In this document: piece by piece, positions 1 through 7,417 of the stretch
Numbering within the stretch: the first letter of the stretch is position 1
How the letters are laid out: every line of letters begins with the position of its first letter
Assembly: GCA_964432995.1 (NCBI GenBank)
Contig: CAYSPU010000195.1
Location: forward strand, 1 to 11,650
Direction of reading: 5' to 3'
Length of the DNA stretch: 11,650 nucleotides
Origin: CAYSPU01 sp964432995
GTDB lineage: Bacteria > Verrucomicrobiota > Verrucomicrobiia > Limisphaerales > JAHDYP01
The notes under the pieces: generated by a model
Databases searched by the model: none
Told to the model about the DNA's origin: nothing
What the model saw: the letters and a program-made list of their open reading frames with translations, nothing else
Made by a program: the position numbers and the translations under genes

Positions 1-244
1 TGAGCGAATAATACTTGGCACGCCGATTGTTCTCGGACTTCCCCCAGGCGGCAGCGATCCAGCCCTTCTCTTCCATCCGGTACAGGGCCGGATACAGCGA
101 GCCCTCTTCGACCACGAGCACGTCGTCCGAACGCTGTTGAATGCGCTGGGCGATGGCGTAGCCGTGGAGCGGCCCGGGGGCGAGGGTCTTCAGGACGAGC
201 AGATCGAGGGTCCCCTGGAGCAGTTCGGCTTTGGTGGTGGGCAT
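1..244 (-). CDS. PadR-family transcriptional regulator, N-terminal part (cut by window edge)
   Basis: The 81 complete codons visible begin MPTTKAELLQGTLDLLVLKT and continue through LHGYAIAQRI, then EEGSLYPALYRMEEKGWI. This is the characteristic PadR winged-helix signature: 'GTLDLLVL.TL' helix 1, 'HGYAIA' helix 2 and the 'EGSLYPALYRLE..GWI' recognition helix. Family proteins are about 105-115 residues in the short subfamily, so roughly 30 C-terminal residues (the dimerisation helix) are missing beyond position 1. The ATG at 244 is preceded by AGGA (254-251) at 6-nt spacing, which supports this start. PadR proteins are cytoplasmic homodimeric repressors that usually autoregulate and often control a neighbouring ABC-type permease or efflux gene; here any partner gene would lie beyond the left edge. 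The promoter carries inverted CTAGG repeats, consistent with autorepression (inference). Family assignment is very secure; ligand and target are unknown. Confidence 0.93.
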   Translation of the reverse strand, partial: MPTTKAELLQGTLDLLVLKTLAPGPLHGYAIAQRIQQRSDDVLVVEEGSLYPALYRMEEKGWIAAAWGKSENNRRAKYYSL

Positions 245-251
245 GGCGTGT

Positions 252-298
252 CCTAGATGTTCTAGGGGAGACTAGGACGTCCACACCTAGACTGTCAA
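252..298 (-). promoter_or_regulatory. Promoter and probable PadR operator
   Basis: On the minus strand a perfect -35 hexamer TTGACA (298-293) is followed after 18 nt by a weak -10, TAGTCT (274-269, 3 of 6 consensus). Two inverted repeats overlay it: CTAGG/CCTAG with a 9-nt spacer (272-290), lying between -35 and -10, and CCTAGA/TCTAGG with a 3-nt spacer (252-266), lying just downstream of the predicted start site. The repeated CTAGG half-sites, 54 to 8 nt upstream of the PadR start codon, look like autoregulatory operators. The hexamers and repeats are visible; binding by this PadR is inferred. Confidence 0.6.
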
Positions 299-348
299 GG
301 GGAACCCGGAACTCATTTCGCACCGCAGCTCATCCTCGGCCCTCCATA

Positions 349-426
349 GTCCCGCTGCGGCGGGACGGAGGCGGCTTGAGCCGCAGCAAAGGCTGTGTGC
401 GGTCTGCTGCGGGTCAGAAGACCCGC
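349..426. repeat. Cluster of three GC-rich hairpins in the ACT-padR intergenic region
   Basis: Within the 286-bp gap between the ACT gene and padR there are three successive perfect hairpins: GTCCCGC-TGCG-GCGGGAC (349-366), GCGGC-TTGA-GCCGC (371-384) and GCGGGTC-AGAA-GACCCGC (409-426). An alternative pairing, CCGCAGCA (381-388) with TGCTGCGG (405-412), overlaps the second and third stems and is mutually exclusive with them. No T-tract follows on either strand, so a classical intrinsic terminator is not supported. The arrangement resembles a structured dispersed intergenic repeat, though I cannot verify other genomic copies. The rest of 299-530 contains no convincing coding sequence. Confidence 0.6.
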
Positions 427-530
427 GGTCCGAACGAACTGGCAGTCCTGCGGGCGCAGCAAGACACGAGACAACCCGCGAGGTCGCGCGCTGCGCCTCA
501 AGACGAAGGGCGGTGCGGCTTGTTCGCGGA

Positions 531-965
531 CTACTTCTTGCGCGCAAGCGCTTTCAAGGCGACATAGGCCTTGTCGGCCGCGGCGACGTTGTCAAAGCCA
601 AGATAACAGATGAATTTCCTGCCCAGGACGGCGGCGGAGACACCGCGGAGGCTGACGCCGGCGGCGCCGATCGCGCGGGTGATCTTGGCTCCCAGGCCGG
701 CCCGATCGCCACCTTCGACCTTCAGCGTGGCGACGCGTTGGGTCTCTCGAAATCCCCTGGCGCCGGCGGCGGCGAGGACGCGTTTGCCCTTCAACGGCGT
801 GACGAACACCACTCCTTTGCCGGGCTTGTCGGGCTGACGACGGGCGATCAGGCACTCGAGGCTGGCGCCGGCGCCGGCGATGCTATCGAGGACATCTGCC
901 AGCCCGCCGGGGCGGTCTTCAATATCGGTGGCCCACACATGGGTCTTGGTGATCTTCAGCGTCAT
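531..965 (-). CDS. Tandem ACT-domain protein (amino-acid-binding regulatory protein)
   Basis: A 144-residue cytoplasmic protein made of two ACT modules and no catalytic domain. The first (about 8-70) shows the diagnostic DRPGGLADVLDSIAGAGASL stretch; the second (about 79-140) shows GGDRAGLGAKITRAIGAAGV. ACT modules bind amino acids at domain interfaces, with a glycine in the D-R-x-G turn important for ligand contact; both repeats keep that D-R-x-G. Stand-alone double-ACT proteins are known but usually uncharacterised, so substrate and partner cannot be assigned. The ATG at 965 is chosen over an upstream in-frame ATG at 1121 because a strong AAGGAG (978-973) sits 7 nt before it and homology begins there. 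A possible -10 (TATACC, 1009-1004) lies just upstream, with no good -35. The gene appears monocistronic: its flanks are a decayed gene upstream and padR 286 bp downstream. Confidence 0.88.
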   Translation of the reverse strand: MTLKITKTHVWATDIEDRPGGLADVLDSIAGAGASLECLIARRQPDKPGKGVVFVTPLKGKRVLAAAGARGFRETQRVATLKVEGGDRAGLGAKITRAIGAAGVSLRGVSAAVLGRKFICYLGFDNVAAADKAYVALKALARKK

Positions 966-1105
966 GGCTTGGCTCCTTTGGTTGGTTTTGGAACATGGAC
1001 CACGGTATACCCTCGGCGCCGGGCTAAATCCATCCCATTCTGAGGGCACGAAGGACGCGCCCCGAATCCCTGGCACCGCCGCGAGTTTCTCCCTCTCGCG
1101 ACACA

Positions 1106-1185
1106 AACATCGAACATCCAACTTCGAACATCGAATCGCAGGCTTCAGTTCAGAGTTCGATGTTCGAAGTTGGATGTTCGATGTT
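1106..1185. repeat. Perfect 30-bp inverted repeat with 20-nt loop
   Basis: Arms 1106-1135 and 1156-1185 are exact reverse complements across 30 bp, separated by 20 nt. Each arm is built from shorter sub-motifs (CATCGAAC, ACATCCAAC, TTCGAACATCGAA), giving internal near-repeats of TTCGA. The base composition is clearly more A/T-rich than the surroundings. The right arm ends exactly on the first plus-strand base of the stop codon of the URO-D remnant. Similar 'TTCGATGTTCGAAGTTGGA' repeats are, from general experience, recurrent between genes of Verrucomicrobiota and other PVC bacteria. A T-tract is absent, so it is called a dispersed palindromic repeat; it could also end transcription by its very stable stem. 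Confidence 0.85.
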
Positions 1186-1464
1186 CAGTGTCTGTAGACC
1201 GCCAGTATGTTCTCGGGAGGCACATCGGGTTGGAAGCGGTGCGCCGGTGCCAGGATGTAGCCCCCGCCCATTCACAGTAGCTCACTGCAGCGGCGAACCG
1301 TTGCGACGACTTCGGTGGCGCTCGCCGTCGGCAGCAGGCGCTGCATGTCGATGCCTCCGTGCGAGCAATCGTCGGAGGGCTGGGGGTTCGGCCCAGAAAT
1401 CGCGCGGGGTGCGGTCGGGCTGCTCGTGCCGCAACGCCGTGAGCACTCGCTCGCGTGAGGTCAT
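1185..1464 (-). pseudogene. Decayed URO-D-like (uroporphyrinogen decarboxylase/MtaA-CmuA methyltransferase family) gene: both ends joined, middle deleted
   Basis: Starting at the ATG at 1464, the minus strand reads MTSRERVLTALRHEQPDRTP then RDFWAEPPALRRLLA, a typical N-terminus of URO-D superfamily proteins. Around 1360-1370 this frame loses similarity, and a frame shifted by one continues with SHGGIDMQRLLPTASATEVV. After an in-frame TGA (1274-1272) it carries on as GGGYILAPAHRFQPDVPPEN then ILAVYRH, ending at the TGA at 1187-1185. The second and third pieces are the family's C-terminal signature (substrate-barrel 'GG-D-Q-LP' strand and 'GGGY-LAP-H-QPDVP-EN' end). Family members are usually about 340-380 residues; only about 95 codons survive, so roughly 250 codons were lost, with one frameshift at the junction and one nonsense codon (probably a former Gly). 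Barrel core and cofactor or zinc residues are absent, so it cannot be active. No good ribosome-binding site precedes the ATG. Confidence 0.82.
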
Positions 1465-1566
1465 GGCTGCGAATATGGATGTAGCCCCACTCGAAAAGCA
1501 GCGACCGCTGTCAGGGGGAACAGACCGTGGCGCCATTCGCTCCGGCGGGCATGCGTGACCGATTAT

Positions 1567-1582
1567 TCGTGCATATGCACGA
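1567..1582. promoter_or_regulatory. Perfect 16-bp palindrome, possible operator
   Basis: TCGTGCATATGCACGA is a gapless 16-bp palindrome, centred about 110 bp upstream of the start of the URO-D remnant and about 50 bp downstream of ybeY. Its symmetry without a loop favours a dimeric-protein binding site over an RNA hairpin. It may be the orphaned operator of the decayed gene. The palindrome is seen; the role is a guess. Confidence 0.35.
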
Positions 1583-1622
1583 TTCATCCGCACGTGGCCG
1601 AACGGCGATGTCGGATGCCACG

Positions 1623-2204
1623 TCAGGTAGGGCGCCCTCTCCGAGGGCGCCGGAAGACGCAGTCGACCGCGAACTGCCGGCACAGGCGTCGGACCAAACG
1701 GTTCTCTTCGCTCTTCATCCGGCGCCGCGCCGCGGCGTGGTGGTCGTCATGGCCCAGCAGGTGAAGAATGCCGTGAACAGCGTAGCGGACGACTTCCTGC
1801 GCGGGAGTGGTGCGGAAGCGTCGCGATTGGCGGAGGGCAACGTCGAGGCCAATGAAGATCTCGCCGTGGAGCGGTTGCCGTCTTTCCGCAAGAGCGCTTG
1901 GCGCATCAGATGGCGGCACTTGGTGGATGGCAGGACGCGACTCGGATCCGAACTCGCGAGCGGGTTGCCGCAAGGGGCCGGGGGGCGGCGCGCCGTAGTC
2001 GAACGCGAGCACGTCGGTCGGACCGGCGTGCTGGAGGTATCGCTCGTTGAGGCGTTGGATTTCCGCGTCACCGACGAGGCAAATCCCGAGATCCCAAGCG
2101 GGAAGTTTCAGTTCACGCTGCAGGAGGTGACGGACGATGCGGCGGAAGAGGCGGAGGTCCGGGCGGCGGCCGGGGGCCGAGTGGCGGAGGGCCAGGGTCC
2201 TCAT
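1623..2204 (-). CDS. ybeY: Endoribonuclease YbeY (rRNA maturation factor)
   Basis: YbeY is a cytoplasmic zinc-dependent single-strand endoribonuclease involved in 16S rRNA 3'-end maturation and ribosome quality control. This 193-residue protein shows the family landmarks: LNERYLQHAGPTDVLAFDY (52-70), HGEIFIGLD (113-121) and the metal motif HGILHLLGHDDHH (144-156). H144 and H148 match two zinc ligands; the third ligand position is usually His but is D154 here, followed by H155 and H156. The usual length is about 150-170 residues; the excess is a roughly 40-residue Pro/Arg/Ser-rich insertion (about 71-112) between TDVLAFDY and HGEI. The ATG at 2204 overlaps the PhoH stop as ATGA, a translational coupling that decides the start over an in-frame upstream codon at 2303. 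The C-terminal RRPRRGRPT is encoded by a dispersed repeat. It is the last gene of the six-gene array. Confidence 0.93.
   Translation of the reverse strand: MRTLALRHSAPGRRPDLRLFRRIVRHLLQRELKLPAWDLGICLVGDAEIQRLNERYLQHAGPTDVLAFDYGAPPPGPLRQPAREFGSESRPAIHQVPPSDAPSALAERRQPLHGEIFIGLDVALRQSRRFRTTPAQEVVRYAVHGILHLLGHDDHHAAARRRMKSEENRLVRRLCRQFAVDCVFRRPRRGRPT
1625..1651. repeat. 27-bp palindromic dispersed repeat, copy A (overlaps the 3' end of ybeY)
   Basis: This stretch matches 11382-11408 at 26 of 27 positions (AGGTAGGGCG, then C or A, then CCTCTCCGAGGGCGCC). Here the stem GGCGCCCT (1631-1638)/AGGGCGCC (1644-1651) is perfect with a 5-nt loop. It supplies the last eight or nine residues and the first base of the stop codon of YbeY. 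No T-tract follows on the minus strand. Confidence 0.75.
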
Positions 2205-3169
2205 GGGGCGGGGTTTTGGCGTCCGCGGTGTTCCTCGTAGGCGTGGATGATGCGCTGGACGAGCGGGTGGCGGACGACATCGCGGCGGGTGAACTCGACG
2301 CAAGCGACGCCTTCGACGTTTTTGAGGGCGCGGACGGCCTCGACGAGGCCGGAGGGTTTGTGGGAGGGGAGGTCGATCTGGGTGATGTCGCCGGTGACGA
2401 CCGCCTTGGAGTTGAAGCCGAGGCGGGTGAGGAACATGAACATCTGTTCCATCGTACAGTTTTGGGCCTCGTCGAGGATGATGAAGGCGTTGTTGAGGGT
2501 GCGGCCGCGCATGTAGGCGAGGGGGGCGATTTCGATGGTGCCGCGTTCGCGGTGGCGTTCGATTTCCTCGGCGGGGACCATGTCGTGGAGGGCGTCGTGC
2601 AGGGGGCGGAGATAGGGGGCGATCTTCTCGTAGAGATCCCCGGGGAGAAAGCCGAGGGCTTCGCCGGCTTCCACGGCGGGGCGGGTGAGGATAATGCGGG
2701 AGACGCGTTCTTCGCGGAGGGCGACGACGGCCATGGCCATGGCGAGGTAGGTTTTGCCGGTGCCGGCCGGGCCGGTGGCCAGGGTGAGATCGTGGTCGCG
2801 GATGGCCTGGACGTAGCGTTTTTGGCCGACGGTCTTGGGGGTGACGTTGGCCTTCCGGGCGGAGGTTTGGATGCGTTCGCCGAGAAGCTCGCGCAGGGCG
2901 GAGGCGCCTTCCTGGCGCACGACGTTGAGGGCGTAGGCGAACTCACGGTTGCGCAAGGGGTTCCCGGCTCGGAGCGAAGACTCGAGCAACAGGAACATCG
3001 TGCGGACCTGTTCGACGGCGTTCTCGGGGCCATCGAGTTTGATCCAGCCTTCGCGGGTGGTGACGCGGACGCCGAGTTGTTCTTCGAGGGACTGGAGATT
3101 GCGGGGCTCGTTGTTGAAGAGCTGTTGGGCGAGCCGGGCGCTCTCGAAGTGGAGCGTTTCAGTGGCCAT
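2201..3169 (-). CDS. phoH: PhoH-like ATPase
   Basis: This 322-residue cytoplasmic P-loop ATPase has an N-terminal region resembling a small nucleic-acid-binding module (about 1-65, including LEEQLGVRVTTREGWIKLDG), then the PhoH domain (about 105-310). Walker A is GPAGTGKT (133-140); ILTRPAVEAGEALGFLPGD (160-178) and Walker B IILDEAQN (230-237) followed by TGDITQIDLP (259-268) are the classic family motifs. All catalytic elements look intact and the length is normal. PhoH proteins are helicase-related ATPases tied to RNA metabolism and commonly encoded beside YbeY; E. coli PhoH is phosphate-starvation inducible, but no Pho-box is evident here. The ATG at 3169 follows the HIT stop by 6 bp, with no clear ribosome-binding site, so translation may depend on coupling. 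The 3' end overlaps ybeY by 4 bp (ATGA). Confidence 0.95.
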   Translation of the reverse strand: MATETLHFESARLAQQLFNNEPRNLQSLEEQLGVRVTTREGWIKLDGPENAVEQVRTMFLLLESSLRAGNPLRNREFAYALNVVRQEGASALRELLGERIQTSARKANVTPKTVGQKRYVQAIRDHDLTLATGPAGTGKTYLAMAMAVVALREERVSRIILTRPAVEAGEALGFLPGDLYEKIAPYLRPLHDALHDMVPAEEIERHRERGTIEIAPLAYMRGRTLNNAFIILDEAQNCTMEQMFMFLTRLGFNSKAVVTGDITQIDLPSHKPSGLVEAVRALKNVEGVACVEFTRRDVVRHPLVQRIIHAYEEHRGRQNPAP

Positions 3170-3175
3170 GTGGAG

Positions 3176-3664
3176 TCAGCGGGCGAGGGCGGCGCGCAGT
3201 TGGGCCGCCAGGTCTGTCAGAGCCTGAGGCACAACCGTGGTGCCGGCGAGGACGGGCATGAAGTTGGTATCGCCATTCCAGCGGGGAACGACGTGGAGGT
3301 GGAGATGTTCGGTGACCCCGGCGCCGGCGCAACGGCCGAGGTTGAAGCCGACGTTGAAGCCGTCGGGTTTCATCACTTCGCGGAGGGCCTGGACGCACCG
3401 CCGGGTGAGCCGCATGAGGTCGGTCATCTCGTCGTCCGTCAGGTCGGTGAGATCCCCGACCTGGTGGTAAGGAACGACGAGCAGGTGTCCCCCGGTGTAC
3501 GGGTAGGTGTTCAGCAGGGCGAAGGAGCTGCGGGTTCTGGCGATGACGTGGTGCGCCACGTCGTCGGAGGACTGGGCGATGCGGGCGAAGAGGGAGACAT
3601 CGCTGGCGGGCGGTTTCGGCGCGAGGATGTACTCGATGCGCCAGGGGGCGTGCAGGGCTTCCAT
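3176..3664 (-). CDS. HIT-family nucleotide hydrolase/transferase, Ap4A phosphorylase-like
   Basis: A 162-residue cytoplasmic protein of the histidine-triad superfamily. It shows LHAPWRIEYI (4-13), LLNTYPYTGGHLLVVPYHQV (50-69), GFNVGFNLGRCAGAGVTEH (102-120) and the triad HLHLHVVPRWNGDTNFMPV (120-138), with H120, H122 and H124 as the triad; H122 should be the nucleophile by family knowledge. The NTYPY-GHLLVVPY and VPRW-GD-NFMPV segments are typical of the diadenosine tetraphosphate (Ap4A) phosphorylase/hydrolase branch rather than Hint or GalT. Many relatives carry a C-x-x-C pair near residue 22-26; here this is SDVSLFARI with no Cys. The ATG at 3664 lies one base after the preceding stop (TGA-T-ATG), implying coupling. 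Ap4A is a stress-associated dinucleotide, which fits placement between a phosphorelay and PhoH-YbeY, but substrate is not proven. Confidence 0.88.
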   Translation of the reverse strand: MEALHAPWRIEYILAPKPPASDVSLFARIAQSSDDVAHHVIARTRSSFALLNTYPYTGGHLLVVPYHQVGDLTDLTDDEMTDLMRLTRRCVQALREVMKPDGFNVGFNLGRCAGAGVTEHLHLHVVPRWNGDTNFMPVLAGTTVVPQALTDLAAQLRAALAR

Positions 3665-3665
3665 A

Positions 3666-4870
3666 TCACGGGCGCGGATCGGCGAGCTGGGCCCTGAGGA
3701 TGTGGGTGATGGCCTTGACAGCGAGTTCCATGAACAGGAAGGGTTTGGCGATGAGATCGTTGGCTCCGCTCAACGTGGAACGGGCTCGGCTCTCGAAGTC
3801 GGTCAGACCGGTGACGAAGATCACCGGCGTCTTGCTGCACGTGGGGAACGTCCGCAACCGGGTGCAGAGTTCGAACCCGTTCATCCCCGGCATGTCGACG
3901 TCAAGGAAGACCAGGTCAAATCGGTTCTCGGCGAGCATCTTCAGGGCGGCGTTGGGGTCTTCGACGCTGGCGCATCTGAGGTTGGCCTTTTCGAGCGCGT
4001 AGATGACGGCCCGGCGGGAGATGGCTTCGTCATCCACCACGAGGATGTTGGGCGGGGCGCAGGCATCCGAGTCCACCGTGCTGCTGCGATCGATGAGGAC
4101 CGCCAGAAAATCGATGGTTTGCGCGAGGGTGCGCACGGTGGAGGCGTTGATGTTCTTGGGTTTCTCGTAGAGTTCCTTGCAGAGGGCTTCGAGGGCGGCA
4201 CAGAGACGGGAGATGGAGTTCAGGCCGGCGACGGCGGCGTTGCTGGTAACCGAGTGCACCCGCCGATACAGGGTGAAGAGGTTGGGCAAACGGGTCGAGT
4301 CCCCCTCACTCTTGATGAAGGCCTGGAGCATGGCCCGCAACTGGGCCAGGATTTCCGGCGCGCTGTTCAGAAACGTGAGGCGCAACTCGGCCTGGAAGGC
4401 GCCATCGTCCGCGGCCGGGGCCACCGGGGCCACCGGCGCCACCGGAGCCGCTAGGGCCGCCGGCGCCGCAGCGGGGGCGGGGACGGGGACGGGCGCGGGC
4501 GCGCCGCCGACGCCCAGGGTCTTGTAAAGCACCTCGATGAGGTGCTTGGGAGTGCAGTTGGCCTTGATCAGGCACTGGTTGGCGCCAGCGTTCCACGCCT
4601 CCTGCACCAGGCTGCTGAGATACGCGTTGGAGAGCACGATCACCGGCAGACTCTGGGTCTCCGGCTTCGCTCGCAGGCGCCGCAGAACCTCCACGCCGTT
4701 CAGCCGGGGAAGCATCAGGTCGAGGATGACCACGTCGGGCTTGAAATCGGCGACCGCCTTGTAGCCGGTCTCGCCATCTCCGGCCAGCGCCACCTGGAAT
4801 CCCTCCACCTGGAACTTGTGACGGTAGATGTTCCCGACGATCTGGTCGTCTTCGACGATGAGGACCCTCT

Positions 4871-4874
<4 letters not shown>
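3666..4874 (-). CDS. REC-HPt-REC response regulator-like protein without output domain
   Basis: This 402-residue soluble protein starts MKRVLIVEDDQIVGNIYRHK. Receiver 1 (about 1-120) has acidic D9/D10, phospho-acceptor D52 in ILDLMLPRLNG, S82 and K104. A Pro/Ala/Val low-complexity linker (about 125-157) follows. The middle (about 158-265) resembles an HPt helical bundle: LYRRVHSVTSNAAVAGL places H207 where the phosphorylated histidine is expected. Receiver 2 (about 275-395) starts at ILVVDDE, with D281/D282, D325 in FLDVDMPGMNG, T355 and K377. No DNA-binding, cyclase, phosphodiesterase or methylesterase domain is present, so it probably passes phosphoryl groups or signals by protein contact. 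The ATG at 4874 overlaps the kinase stop by 4 bp (ATGA), and the stop is one base from the HIT start. It is most likely the terminal or shuttle element of the relay formed with the two upstream kinases (inference). Confidence 0.9.
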
Positions 4875-7411
<2,537 letters not shown>

Positions 7412-7417
7412 TCCGTG

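Noticed and set aside
287..547. Minus-strand open frame (86 codons) between the ACT gene and padR
   Set aside because: It runs through the hairpin cluster and the padR promoter, overlaps the ACT gene end, and has an Arg/Ser/Ala-rich composition without any recognisable fold.
966..1121. N-terminal extension of the ACT protein to an ATG at 1121
   Set aside because: The extension crosses the candidate promoter and the strong AAGGAG, reads into the 30-bp inverted repeat, and has no similarity to ACT domains.
1623..1651. Hairpin at the end of ybeY as an intrinsic terminator
   Set aside because: The stem is good but no T-tract follows on the minus strand, the stem is within the coding sequence, and a second copy exists away from any gene end; a dispersed repeat explains it better.
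2216..3697. Long plus-strand open frame (about 493 codons) opposite phoH and the HIT gene
   Set aside because: Its Gly/Asp/Glu/Val-rich composition mirrors the complementary codons of PhoH and HIT, and it spans two real genes with clear motifs.
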